A stretch of DNA of 64,000 nucleotides, taken from NCBI RefSeq assembly GCF_003385235.1, contig NZ_PQIA01000016.1, positions 23,629 through 87,628 on the forward strand. Direction: 5' to 3'. Source of the stretch: Amycolatopsis circi. GTDB lineage: Bacteria > Actinomycetota > Actinomycetes > Mycobacteriales > Pseudonocardiaceae. Made by a program: the position numbers and the translations under genes. Positions 31,010 through 39,649 of this stretch are shown in pieces. Each line of letters opens with the position of its first letter. Within the stretch, counting starts at the first letter, position 1. A model generated the notes under the pieces. That model was not told the DNA's origin. It worked only from the letters and a program-made list of their open reading frames with translations, and did not search any database.

Positions 31010-33634
31010 TTACGCGGTGGTGGTTTGCACCGTCACCGCGGGGCCGACACCGGTTCCGGTGACGGCCGCGATCGTGAACGTGTACGCGGTCCCGGACTTC
31101 AACCCGTCCACGACGCGGGTCAGGCCCTTCTGCGTGGGCTGGCTGACGATCGTGTCGCGGCCGACGACCTCGATGGTGCGGCCGTCGGACACGGTGATCC
31201 GGTAGCCGATCACCGGGGTCGACCCGGTTTCCTTCGGCGGCGTCCAGTGGATGCTCGCCGCGTCAGTGCTCGGCAGCGCCTTCGCCCCGGTCGGAGCGGC
31301 AGCGGGCTGGGTGCCCGGCTGTCCGACGGTGACCGGTGCCGATGGCAGCGAAGGCAGGCCAGTCCCGTATCGGTTGCGTGCGGCGACCGTGACCGTGTAC
31401 GTCTGGCCATCAGTCAGCTTCGGGATCACCGTGTACCCGGTGCGCGCGAAGTCCTTGGCAGACACCGAAGCCGTGACACTGTGCTTGCCGTCCGACGCGG
31501 TCAGCAGGTAATCCTGCACCGGCGCACCGTTTTCCGCGACCGTCGGGTTCCAGGTCGCGTACAGCTGCCCGGACACCGAGAAGGTGCCGATCCGCGTCGG
31601 TGCCTGCGGAGCGGACGCGCCGTCGATCCGGCGGTTCAGCACCGAGCGGTGGCCCGGTTCGATGCCCGCGTTGTCCACAATGGACTTCGGTGCGGCGGCC
31701 GGATTGTTCAGCAGGTGGTTGCCCGAGGTGATGACGCCCTTCTTGTTGCCGTCCGGATCGCCCTGCTCCCAGTAGTTTTCGGAGATGACGGTCGGGTCGT
31801 TGTTGCCGAGCGAGTCGCGGTAGTCGACGTGCGTGGAGGCGACGTTGGCGTACGCCGCGTGGTAAAGCACGTTGCCGGAAACGGTTTCGTAGGTGCAGCC
31901 GTTGTCGGTGTAGACGGACTTGCCGAGACCCCACTGGTCGTAGATGACGTTCCCGGTCACCTTCTCGCCCTCGGCCTGCGACGGGCCGGTGATGCCCTGG
32001 GTGTAGATGCCGCCGCCGTCGTCCAGCGAAAGCATGTAGTCGTGGATCAGGTTGTCCGACACCACGTTGTTGCGCGAGACGTTCGGCGTCGCGGCCTGTT
32101 TGATCTTGTCCGGCCAGCCGCCCCAGCCCATCGAGATGCCGGAGTACGCGACGTGGTCGATCTGGTTGTGCGACACGACATTGTCCTGCGAATACCCGTT
32201 GACGATCGGGACGCCGCCGGTGAATTCGCGCGGCATGCCGTACAGGTGGTTGTTGGTCACCTTGACCCGCGTGGTCAGGTCCGCGCCAGCCGCGGTGGGC
32301 TTGCTGACGCCGCCGATTTCGACGCCGTTGCCGGAGATGTCGGTGAACACGCTGTCGGACACGCTGCTGTCCTGCGCGCCTTCGCCGAGGTCGAGACCGG
32401 CCGCGCCGAGGTGCGCGAACACGGTGTCCTGGAACTCGATCCGGTGCCCGTGCGACATCGAGACGTTGCCGGGTTCCTTCGTCCAGTCCGCGTACGGGCA
32501 GGAACCGCCGGGCGTGAACTGGCACAGGCCCTGCGTGGCCCAGCCGCGTTCGCCGGTGATCCGGTAGCCGGCCTGGATTTCGGAGAAGCCTTCCGGCGAC
32601 GACGGTTCGAGCCAGGTCGCGTAGGAGAACTGGATGCCGCGGAAGGAGATGTCGTGGATCGGCTTCTCAGCGGTGCCGCGGCCGTCCACGAGCTTCTCCA
32701 GCGCGGGCATCTCGACGTCGGCCCAGTGCAGGTTTTCGCCCTTGCGCGGCAGGTAGTACACGGTGTGCGCGGAGCGGTCGAGGTACCACTCGCCGGGAGT
32801 GTCCAGCAGCTCGAACGCATTCTCCACATAGGACGGTTGGCGTCCGTTGGTGAGATCGCCGGGGCCGACCATGTTGACCGAACGGCCGGGGATGTCGGCG
32901 AACATCACGCGGCGGGTGGAGTTGTCCCAGCACGGCTGCGCCATGGTGATCGTCGTGCCCGTCGCCGAAGCGACCGGGCAGCGCGGCTCGGTCCACTGGC
33001 CGAGGCCGTTGCGCTCGACGTTCCACAGCTCCTCGCCGCTGGTGTAAACCAGTTCGAGGTCGCTCGGGTTTCGCCAGTGCGCCATGGTGTCCGCGGACGC
33101 GGTGTATCCGGTATCGGTCGCCTTCACGCTCACCGGAAGCCGTCCGGACGCTCGCTGCGCGCGGACGCCGTCGACGTACAGCTGGCGGGTGTTGTCCAGC
33201 CCAGCGGGCGCGGGAGCGGAGTAGAGGCCCGGCCGTCCGGCGACCGGATGCCAGCCGCTGACCTGCTTGCCGCCGCTGACCACGGTGCCCGGCGAGCCCT
33301 GCCAGACGACCCGATGGCCGTTCCAGCCGGAATCGGCCGCGTCGAGTTCTAGCGGTTTGTCGAGCCGGTAGGTGCCGGAGGCGACGTGCACGGTCAGGTC
33401 GGAGTTCAGGTGCGCGACACGTTGCCGGACCAACTGCTGGGCGCGGGGGAGCGTGCGCACCGGCGACCAGACGGCGCCAGACCCGGAATCGTTGCCCCAC
33501 GGCGAGACGTACACGTCCTGGTTGCCCGGCCACGCGGCGGCCGCACCAGCGGGCAGCAGCGCGGTCGCGGTCAGCACCGCCGCGGCCAGCCCCAGTGCGC
33601 GCCTCCCGTTCGGGCGCGCTGGTCTGAGCTTCAT
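31010..33634 (-). CDS. Secreted beta-helix carbohydrate-active protein with two FN3 domains
   Basis: An 874-residue exported protein. Signal peptide at 1-34 (GLAAAVLTATALLPAGAAAA). The next ~620 residues form a right-handed parallel beta-helix opening with DVYVSPWGNDSGSGAVWSPV, a common start for lyase- or GH-type helices, and later coils such as DGGGIYTQGITGP and VVSHNQIDHVAYSGI. Two fibronectin-III domains close the protein (PTRIGTFSVSGQLYATWNPT and ASIHWTPPKETGSTPVIGYR). It probably acts on plant or microbial polysaccharide outside the cell; the catalytic residues cannot be fixed. GGAGGT precedes ATG 33634. Divergent from the GH27 galactosidase, so the two form a saccharolytic pair. Confidence 0.8.
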   Translation of the reverse strand: MKLRPARPNGRRALGLAAAVLTATALLPAGAAAAWPGNQDVYVSPWGNDSGSGAVWSPVRTLPRAQQLVRQRVAHLNSDLTVHVASGTYRLDKPLELDAADSGWNGHRVVWQGSPGTVVSGGKQVSGWHPVAGRPGLYSAPAPAGLDNTRQLYVDGVRAQRASGRLPVSVKATDTGYTASADTMAHWRNPSDLELVYTSGEELWNVERNGLGQWTEPRCPVASATGTTITMAQPCWDNSTRRVMFADIPGRSVNMVGPGDLTNGRQPSYVENAFELLDTPGEWYLDRSAHTVYYLPRKGENLHWADVEMPALEKLVDGRGTAEKPIHDISFRGIQFSYATWLEPSSPEGFSEIQAGYRITGERGWATQGLCQFTPGGSCPYADWTKEPGNVSMSHGHRIEFQDTVFAHLGAAGLDLGEGAQDSSVSDSVFTDISGNGVEIGGVSKPTAAGADLTTRVKVTNNHLYGMPREFTGGVPIVNGYSQDNVVSHNQIDHVAYSGISMGWGGWPDKIKQAATPNVSRNNVVSDNLIHDYMLSLDDGGGIYTQGITGPSQAEGEKVTGNVIYDQWGLGKSVYTDNGCTYETVSGNVLYHAAYANVASTHVDYRDSLGNNDPTVISENYWEQGDPDGNKKGVITSGNHLLNNPAAAPKSIVDNAGIEPGHRSVLNRRIDGASAPQAPTRIGTFSVSGQLYATWNPTVAENGAPVQDYLLTASDGKHSVTASVSAKDFARTGYTVIPKLTDGQTYTVTVAARNRYGTGLPSLPSAPVTVGQPGTQPAAAPTGAKALPSTDAASIHWTPPKETGSTPVIGYRITVSDGRTIEVVGRDTIVSQPTQKGLTRVVDGLKSGTAYTFTIAAVTGTGVGPAVTVQTTTA

Positions 33635-33869
33635 CCGGGACCTCCGTGTTCGCCAGTGAACGACGCGAGTCCGCGCCGCAAGAAAGATAGGATCTATTCG
33701 CGACCGTGTCGAGAGGATCCGCGGGGATATTCCGAGCATTCACGGTGGTGAACAGGGTTGACCCGGTCGGCGGGTTTCGTCCCGGTTAGCGGTCAGTGAT
33801 CCGATGAATCATTGCTGCCCGAGGTCTGGCGCGCGTACAACGAAGCGATCCCCGGGAGAGGTGGTCGCG

Positions 33870-35195
33870 ATGAAGCGAAGTCGGATCGGTGTGCTGGCCG
33901 CGGCGGTAGCGGTGCTCTTGGGACCGCTGGCCGGAACAGCGGCGGCGGACAGCCAGTCGATCGAGTCCTGGACACCGGTGGCGAGAACGCCGCCGATGGG
34001 CTGGAGCAGTTGGAGCGCGCTGCGCCGGAAGTTCACCGAGGAGACGATCAAGGCCCAAGCCGACGTCATGCACGACCGGCTCGCCGCCTACGGCTACCGG
34101 TACATCAACATCGACGCGGGCTGGAACGACCACGTCGACGAGTTCGGCCGCGTCGCTCCTGATCCGAAGAAGTTCCCGAACGGCATCGCCTCGCTGGCCC
34201 GGTACCTGCACCAGCGCGGCCTGAAATTCGGCATCTACCTGGTGCCCGGCGTCCCCGCGCAAGCGGTTGCGGCGGACTCGCCGATCGAGGGCACGCCGTA
34301 CCGAGTGCACGACATCGTCATGCCCGGCGCGGGCAACACCGCGGACGACAAATCCGCCAAGCTCGACTTCAGCAAGCCCGGCGCGGCCGCATACGTCCGC
34401 TCGCAGGCGCGGCAGCTGGCGTCGTGGGGCGTCGACTACATCAAAATGGACTTCGTCGGCCCCGGCGGCGGCAAGATCCCCGCGGACAACCGCGAGGACA
34501 TCCGGCAGTGGCACGCGGCGATCGGGGCCACCGGCCGTCCGATCCACTTGGAACTGTCGAACTCGCTCAGCATCGCCGAGGCCGCGACCTGGCAGCGCTA
34601 CAGCAACGGCTGGCGGATCGAGGGCGACATCGAGTGCTACTCGCATTGCGTCGGCCTCACGAACTGGGACGTGCGGGTCAAGCTGCGCTTCGCCGACGCT
34701 CCCAAGTGGACCGGCTTCGCGGGCCCCGGCCACTGGAACGACCTGGACTCCATCGAGATCGGCAACGGCGACGCGAACGGCATCACCCCGGACGAGCGGC
34801 AGAGCGTCATGACGCTGTGGGCGATGGAAGCCTCGCCGCTGCTGCTCGGCACCGACCTGACCAAACTCGATCCGGACGACCTGAAACTGCTCACCAACCG
34901 CGAGGTGCTGGCCGTCGACCAGGCAGGCCGACCGGCACGCCCGGTTTCGCAGGAGACGCAGCAGCAGGTGTGGTTCAGCCCCGACGGCCGTGGCGGGGTG
35001 ACAGTCGCGCTGTTCAACCTGGGCTCGACGGAGGCTCCGGTGACGGCGTCGTGGCAGGACCTGGAGCTGCGCGGCCCGGCTGCCGTGCGGGATCTGTGGA
35101 CGCATCGGAACCTGGGGGTGAGCCGGGACAGTTTCACCGCGACGCTCGCACCGCACGCTTCGCGGCTGCTGCACCTGGTTCCGCGTCATCACTGA
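33870..35195 (+). CDS. Secreted GH27 alpha-galactosidase-like glycosidase
   Basis: A 441-residue exported enzyme. The signal peptide ends near GTAAADS (~residue 28). The GH27 (beta/alpha)8 barrel begins ARTPPMGWSSWSALRRKFTE and continues YRYINIDAGWND. The nucleophile Asp is in VDYIKMDFVG and the acid/base Asp in GWRIEGDIE. MEASPLLLGTDLTKL is a family signature, and a C-terminal beta-sandwich follows. It should release alpha-galactosyl or beta-arabinopyranosyl groups. ATG 33870 has GAGAGG upstream; earlier in-frame starts would extend beyond the signal peptide. Paired divergently with the beta-helix protein. Confidence 0.9.
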   Translation: MKRSRIGVLAAAVAVLLGPLAGTAAADSQSIESWTPVARTPPMGWSSWSALRRKFTEETIKAQADVMHDRLAAYGYRYINIDAGWNDHVDEFGRVAPDPKKFPNGIASLARYLHQRGLKFGIYLVPGVPAQAVAADSPIEGTPYRVHDIVMPGAGNTADDKSAKLDFSKPGAAAYVRSQARQLASWGVDYIKMDFVGPGGGKIPADNREDIRQWHAAIGATGRPIHLELSNSLSIAEAATWQRYSNGWRIEGDIECYSHCVGLTNWDVRVKLRFADAPKWTGFAGPGHWNDLDSIEIGNGDANGITPDERQSVMTLWAMEASPLLLGTDLTKLDPDDLKLLTNREVLAVDQAGRPARPVSQETQQQVWFSPDGRGGVTVALFNLGSTEAPVTASWQDLELRGPAAVRDLWTHRNLGVSRDSFTATLAPHASRLLHLVPRHH

Positions 35196-35214
35196 GCCTG
35201 CGGACGTTCCAGCC

Positions 35215-35239
35215 GTCCGTGAGGGGAACCTTCACGGAC
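35215..35239. repeat. Palindrome family II, half copy
   Basis: GTCCGTGAGGGGAACCTTCACGGAC equals the left arm of the family II element and stops where the mirror half should begin. It still forms an 8-bp stem by itself. It follows the GH27 gene by 20 nt. Confidence 0.75.
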
Positions 35240-35427
35240 TCCAGGGGACAACTCCGGAGGCGCCCGGGCGGGGTGCCTCCGGAGCGCTTCGGCGTGCGCG
35301 CCCGGTTCGAGCACCGTCGGTGGCGGAGCCCTCCGGGGCGCCGCCGTTCGGGTGCGAGGGCCGTTCATCTCAGCGTGTCGGCCGGCTCGCGTTCCGTTCA
35401 CCCGGTTCATCTGGCACTCTGGACCCC

Positions 35428-36282
35428 GTGTTGCGGCTTGCAGGTGCACGGCTGCTCGACGATCGGGACTATCCGGCGGTGCGCGCTGCACTCGCCGCCG
35501 ACCCGGTGGGCAGCTGCATGGTTAGCGCCCGGGTCGAGGCGGCCGGTCTCGACCCGTGGCGTCTTGGTGGCGAGCTGTGGGCGGCCGACGCCCGTACGGT
35601 GCGCGCCGGACGGCTCACCGGTTTGTGCTTCGCCGGACCCAACCTGATCCCGTTGCGCGGCAACGCTTCGGCGCTGCGGTCGTTCGCCGACCGGGCGCTG
35701 CGCCGCCAGCGCACCTGCTCCTCGCTCGTCGGACCCGCGCCGCAGGTGCTCGGGCTCTGGGACGAGCTGTCGTCGGAATGGGGACCGGCCCGCGAGGTGC
35801 GCGGCGACCAGCCGCTGATGGCGCTCGAAGGCGACCCGCTGGTGCCCGCCGACCCGCAGGTCCGCACCGTCCGCCCGCACGAACTCGACCGCTACCTGCC
35901 CGCGGCGGTGGCGATGTTCATCGAGGAGGTCGGCGTCGACCCGCGCGCGGGCGACGGCGGAGCCAGCTACCGCGCCCGGGTGAGCGAGCTGATCTCCACC
36001 GGCCGCGCGTTCGCCCGGTTCGAGGACGGCGAGGTCGTGTTCAAGGCCGAGATCGGCGCGATGTCCGCGCGGGTCGGCCAGATCCAGGGCGTGTGGGTGC
36101 ATCCGGACCGGCGCGGCGGCGGGCTCGGCACCGCGGGCACCGCGGCGGTGGTGAATCGCCTGGTCCACGGCCTCGGCCGGACCGCGAGCCTGTACGTGAA
36201 CGGCTTCAACGCGCCCGCGCTGGCGGCCTACCGGCGGATCGGGTTCCAGCAGGTCGGGCAGTACGCGACCGTGCTGTTCTGA
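35428..36282 (+). CDS. GNAT acetyltransferase with DUF4081 N-terminal domain
   Basis: A 284-residue protein like M. tuberculosis Rv2867c. The N-terminal DUF4081 half contains GGELWAADARTVRAGRLTGL and NLIPLRGNASALRSFADRAL. The C-terminal GNAT fold has GQIQGVWVHPDRRGGGLGTA (acetyl-CoA loop R/Q-x-x-G-x-G/A type) and a VNGFNAPALAAYRRIGFQQVG end. The acceptor is unknown. GTG 35428 was chosen at the domain start, with a weak CACTCT 7 nt upstream. In mycobacteria this gene follows ispG directly; here 11.6 kb of other genes lie between. It leads directly into map. Confidence 0.85.
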   Translation: MLRLAGARLLDDRDYPAVRAALAADPVGSCMVSARVEAAGLDPWRLGGELWAADARTVRAGRLTGLCFAGPNLIPLRGNASALRSFADRALRRQRTCSSLVGPAPQVLGLWDELSSEWGPAREVRGDQPLMALEGDPLVPADPQVRTVRPHELDRYLPAAVAMFIEEVGVDPRAGDGGASYRARVSELISTGRAFARFEDGEVVFKAEIGAMSARVGQIQGVWVHPDRRGGGLGTAGTAAVVNRLVHGLGRTASLYVNGFNAPALAAYRRIGFQQVGQYATVLF

Positions 36283-36323
36283 GCTGGCTGCACCGCGATC
36301 GAGTGACGTCGTAGTCTGGGGAC

Positions 36324-37181
36324 ATGTCCGTTCGCGCCCCGTTGAAGCCCGGCGTCCAGACGCCGCGCCGTGCCGTCCCCGCCGACATCGCCCGCCCCGA
36401 GTACGTGGACCGGCCGGCGCCGAAACGGGACACCGGCAACGGAGTGCGCACGCCCGAGGTCGTCGAGGCGATGCGGGTCGCGTCGAAGATCGCTGCGCAG
36501 GCGCTCGAAGAGGGCGGCAAGGCGGTCAAGCCCGGCGCGACCACCGACGACGTCGACAAGGTGGTGCACGAGTTCCTGCTTGACCACCGCGCTTATCCGT
36601 CGACGCTCGGCTACCGCGGCTTCCCGAAGTCGTGCTGCACCTCGCTGAACGAAGTGATCTGCCACGGCATCCCGGACTCGACCGTGATCGAGGACGGCGA
36701 CATCTGCAACATCGACGTGACGGCCTTCATCGGCGGCGTGCACGGCGACACCAACGCGACGTTCCTCGCCGGCGACGTCTCCGAGGAGGTGCGGCTCCTG
36801 GTCGAGCGCACCCGCGAGGCGACCGCGCGCGCGATCAAGGCGGTCCGCCCCGGCCGTCAGCTCAACGTGATCGGCCGCGTGATCGAGGCGTACGCGAAGC
36901 GGTTCGGCTACGGCGTGGTGCGCGACTTCACCGGCCACGGCGTCGGCCCGGCGTTCCACACCGCGCCGACGGTGCTGCACTACGAGGAGCCCTCGGTGTC
37001 GACGCTGATCGAAGAGGGCATGACCTTCACGATCGAGCCGATGATCACGCTCGGCACCATCGACTACGACGTGTGGGACGACGGCTGGACGGTCACCACC
37101 AAGGACAAGAAGTGGACCGCCCAGTTCGAGCACACCCTGGTCGTCACTGCTAACGGCGCGGAGATCCTAACGCTCCCGTAA
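36324..37181 (+). CDS. map: Type I methionine aminopeptidase (MapB-like)
   Basis: A 285-residue metallopeptidase removing N-terminal Met from nascent proteins. It has the ~40-residue Pro-rich N-terminal extension ([10 protein letters not shown]) typical of the actinobacterial MapB form. Metal and catalytic residues are visible: [13 protein letters not shown] (His), [10 protein letters not shown] (Asp), [10 protein letters not shown] (Asp), [11 protein letters not shown] (His), [12 protein letters not shown] (Glu) and QFEHTLVV (Glu). ATG 36324 has TAGTCT six bases upstream and no Shine-Dalgarno, suggesting a leaderless mRNA. It ends 8 nt before a family I palindrome. Confidence 0.95.
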   Translation: MSVRAPLKPGVQTPRRAVPADIARPEYVDRPAPKRDTGNGVRTPEVVEAMRVASKIAAQALEEGGKAVKPGATTDDVDKVVHEFLLDHRAYPSTLGYRGFPKSCCTSLNEVICHGIPDSTVIEDGDICNIDVTAFIGGVHGDTNATFLAGDVSEEVRLLVERTREATARAIKAVRPGRQLNVIGRVIEAYAKRFGYGVVRDFTGHGVGPAFHTAPTVLHYEEPSVSTLIEEGMTFTIEPMITLGTIDYDVWDDGWTVTTKDKKWTAQFEHTLVVTANGAEILTLP

Positions 37182-37189
37182 GGCTCGTC

Positions 37190-37229
37190 GTGAGTGTTTA
37201 TCCCGGTTAGAACCGGGATAAACACTCAC
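37190..37229. repeat. Palindrome family I, copy C
   Basis: Perfect 19-bp arms (GTGAGTGTTTATCCCGGTT) around AG, between map and the convergent GntR gene. It contains that gene's stop codon (37226-37228). Confidence 0.9.
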
Positions 37230-37900
37230 AAGTCTTCCGCGCGCGCGATCAGCTCGTCCAGGAATCCCGCCGCTTCGGCGGCCGACCGGTCGGCGTCGCG
37301 CGCTTCGATCGCGTCCACCAGCTCCCGGTGCCGGATCATCTCCGCGTGCTCCGGATTGTCCGAAGTGGACGCCACGCTCGCGGTGATCGCCTCCATCAGG
37401 CCGCGGTACAGCTCCAGCAGCAGCCCGTTGTGCCCGCACCGGACGACGACCTGGTGGAATTCCGCGTCGCTGCGGGCGAAATCGTCGAGGCGGCCCTCGT
37501 CCCAGTCGGTGTCCCGCCGGTTGAGCAGGACGCGCAGCTCGGCCACGTCTTCCTCAGTGCGCGCGGTCGCGGCCAGCCGAGCGCCCTCGACCTCCAGCAG
37601 CCGGCGCACGTGCAGCACCTCGCGCAGTTCCGTCCCGCACAGCCGCCGGATCGCGCCGGACACCTCGCTCGTCGCGCGCACGTACGTGCCGTCGCCCTGG
37701 CGGACTTCCAAGATCCCGGTGTGCGCCAGCGCGCGCACGGCCTCGCGGACCGTGTTGCGCCCGACGCCCAGTTGCGCGGACAGCTCCGGCTCGGTCGGGA
37801 TCCGGTGCCCGATCGGCCATTCTCCGGCGGTGACCGCCTCGCGCAGCTGGTCGATGACCTGGTCGACGAGTCCGGCGCGGCGGGTGGTGGCCAACGGCAC
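37226..37900 (-). CDS. FadR-subfamily GntR regulator
   Basis: A 224-residue regulator. The N-terminal winged HTH: RAGLVDQVIDQLREAVTAGE, then TEPELSAQLGVGRNTVREAV, then LEVRQGDGTYVRATSE. The C-terminal FCD domain (EVLHVRRLLEVEGARLAAT ... DAEFHQVVVRCGHNGLLLEL ... HRELVDAIEARDADRSAAEA) has the His/Asp pattern that binds metal and carboxylate effectors. GTG 37900. It is divergent from the MFS gene, and the 15-bp palindrome over that gene's promoter is its probable operator. Confidence 0.85.
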   Translation of the reverse strand: MPLATTRRAGLVDQVIDQLREAVTAGEWPIGHRIPTEPELSAQLGVGRNTVREAVRALAHTGILEVRQGDGTYVRATSEVSGAIRRLCGTELREVLHVRRLLEVEGARLAATARTEEDVAELRVLLNRRDTDWDEGRLDDFARSDAEFHQVVVRCGHNGLLLELYRGLMEAITASVASTSDNPEHAEMIRHRELVDAIEARDADRSAAEAAGFLDELIARAEDL

Positions 37901-37932
37901 AGCCTGATCCCTTCATCCAATCATCCTACGTA

Positions 37933-37947
37933 TGCGATAGTAGCGCA
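37933..37947. promoter_or_regulatory. Likely GntR operator at the MFS promoter
   Basis: TGCGATA-G-TAGCGCA, 6 of 7 arm positions mirrored. It overlaps GATAGT (37936-37941), a -10 element 7 nt before the ATG at 37949. Repressor binding would block this promoter. TACGTA just upstream is a second small palindrome. Confidence 0.6.
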
Positions 37948-37948
37948 C

Positions 37949-39232
37949 ATGTCCGCCGATTCCCGAGACTCTGCAGCCGTGTCCACCGCCACCTATTCCG
38001 ACCGGCTCGAGCTCGAACTGGAAGGCAGCCTCGAGGAAGAGGTGCCCTCCGGTTCGAGCTCGAGCCGGCCGGGCGTGGTGGCCGGCGGCGTGCTGCTGGC
38101 GGTCGCGGTGGTGCTGACGGCGATGAACCTGCGGCCGGCGATCACGAGCGTCGGCCCGCTGCTCGCGGAAATGCGCGGAAGCCTCGGCGCGTCCGCGGTG
38201 TGGGCGAGCATCCTCACGACCCTGCCCGGCCTCTGCTTCGCCGGGGCCGGGCTGGCCGCGCCCGTGCTGTCGCGCCGCCTCGGCATCGGCCCGGCGATCG
38301 GGCTCGCGCTGGCGGTGCTGACCGCGGGCCTGGCGGTGCGGGTGCTCGACGGACCGTACGTCGTGCTCGGCGGCACGCTCATCGCCACCGCCGGGATCGC
38401 GCTGGTCAACGTGCTGATCCCGGTGGTCATCAAGGATTCGTTCCCTGCTCGCGTCGGGCTCATGACCGGCGTCTACACCGCGGCGCTGCAGGGCGGCGGC
38501 GCGGCGGGTTCCGCGCTGAGCCCGCCGCTGGAATCCGCTTTCGGCGGCTGGCGTGCCGCGCTCGGCGCGTGGGGCGTGCTGTCGGCGATCGCTCTGGTGG
38601 CCTGGCTGATCGCTTCGCGCGGCGCGGGCCGCCCGCCACGTCCGGCCGCCGGTGCCGCTCGCGCCCGGTCGCTGATGCGCAGCCCGCTGGCGTGGATCGT
38701 CACGATCTTCTTCGGCCTGCAGTCGTTCATCGCCTACGTCGTGATGGGCTGGCTGCCGCAGGTGTTCATCGACGCGGGCGTCAGCAAGGCCGACGCCGGT
38801 CTGCTGCTCGGCCTGATCTCGGTGATCGCGGTGCCGATCAGCCTGGTGATCCCGCCGATCGCGGCGCGGCAGAAGAGCCAGAGCCCGTGGATCGTCGGAA
38901 TGGGCGTCTTCGGTGCGGCCGGGATGCTCGGCCTCGTGCTCGCGCCCGGGTTCTCGCCGTTGCTGTGGAGCGTTCTGCTCGGGATCGGGATGAGTGTGTT
39001 CTCGCTGGCGCTGACGGTGATCGCGCTGCGCGCCCGCAGCGGTGCCGAGACGGCGCGGCTGTCGGGAATGGCGCAGGGGTTCGGGTATCTGCTGGCCGCG
39101 GTGGGGCCGTTCGTGTTCGGGCTGCTGCACGACGCGACGGGTAGTTGGACGGTGTCGTTGATCGTGCTGCTTGTGGTGATGCTGACGCAGATGGTGTTCG
39201 GGGCCTTGGCTGGGCGGCGTCGGTTTGTGTAG
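37949..39232 (+). CDS. MFS transporter of the CynX/NimT (cyanate/nitroimidazole) family
   Basis: A 427-residue membrane protein. An acidic ~45-residue N-terminal tail (LELELEGSLEEEVPSGSSSS) precedes 12 predicted helices. CynX-type hallmarks include MNLRPAITSVGPLLAEMRGS at TM1 and the glycine-rich VGLMTGVYTAALQGGGAAGS helix in the middle. Family members export or import anions and small amides. ATG 37949 has no Shine-Dalgarno and a -10-like GATAGT upstream, so it is probably leaderless and under the GntR operator. It ends just before a family I palindrome. Confidence 0.85.
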   Translation: MSADSRDSAAVSTATYSDRLELELEGSLEEEVPSGSSSSRPGVVAGGVLLAVAVVLTAMNLRPAITSVGPLLAEMRGSLGASAVWASILTTLPGLCFAGAGLAAPVLSRRLGIGPAIGLALAVLTAGLAVRVLDGPYVVLGGTLIATAGIALVNVLIPVVIKDSFPARVGLMTGVYTAALQGGGAAGSALSPPLESAFGGWRAALGAWGVLSAIALVAWLIASRGAGRPPRPAAGAARARSLMRSPLAWIVTIFFGLQSFIAYVVMGWLPQVFIDAGVSKADAGLLLGLISVIAVPISLVIPPIAARQKSQSPWIVGMGVFGAAGMLGLVLAPGFSPLLWSVLLGIGMSVFSLALTVIALRARSGAETARLSGMAQGFGYLLAAVGPFVFGLLHDATGSWTVSLIVLLVVMLTQMVFGALAGRRRFV

Positions 39233-39236
39233 GGGG

Positions 39237-39284
39237 CTCGTGAGTGTTTGTCCCGGTTAGAACCGGGATAAACACTCACGAGCT
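39237..39284. repeat. Palindrome family I, copy D
   Basis: 23-bp arms (GCTCGTGAGTGTTTGTCCCG...) around AG, with one G-T pair. Lies between convergent ends of the MFS gene (39232) and a small hypothetical gene (39286), with CTTTTA after it on the plus strand. Confidence 0.9.
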
Positions 39285-39285
39285 T

Positions 39286-39549
39286 TTACTGCAGCTGCGC
39301 CAGAATCGGCTCCGGAAGCTGCCCCGTGCGCCGGACGTCGTCGAGCGCGGCCACCGCGACCGCGAGGCATTCCACGGCCCATTCTGACGGCTTCGCCCGA
39401 AGCTCCTCCAGCAATGCCTGTGTCGCGGCCGTCGTCCCCAGCTCCGCCCGCCGCGCGGCGAACATCAGCTCGAGATCCGTGACTTCGCTCCAGCGAGCGG
39501 CCAGATCCTCAGCGGCCACAACGATTTCCCCGGCGATCATGTCGGTCAT
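39286..39549 (-). CDS. Small hypothetical protein
   Basis: An 87-residue helical acidic protein (GEIVVAAEDLAARWSEVTDL, then LELMFAARRAELGTTAAT, then EWAVECLAVAVAALDDVRRT). Single Cys, no membrane segment. Start taken at ATG 39549; the frame extends to 39591 with a Cys-rich, less plausible N-terminus. It does not match a family I know. Confidence 0.55.
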   Translation of the reverse strand: MTDMIAGEIVVAAEDLAARWSEVTDLELMFAARRAELGTTAATQALLEELRAKPSEWAVECLAVAVAALDDVRRTGQLPEPILAQLQ

Positions 39550-39649
39550 GTCAGTCCCCGCACCTCCGCGAGAACAGTAACAACGCGACATCCTTGTTAC
39601 CCGATTCGGGAATCGCCGCCCGCGCGGTCCACTCTGGGTAGCCCCGGAG

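Noticed and set aside
33772..33790. TCGTCCCGGTTAG near the GH27 promoter, like one arm of palindrome family I
   Set aside because: Only about 13 bases match and no mirror arm follows, so chance is possible.
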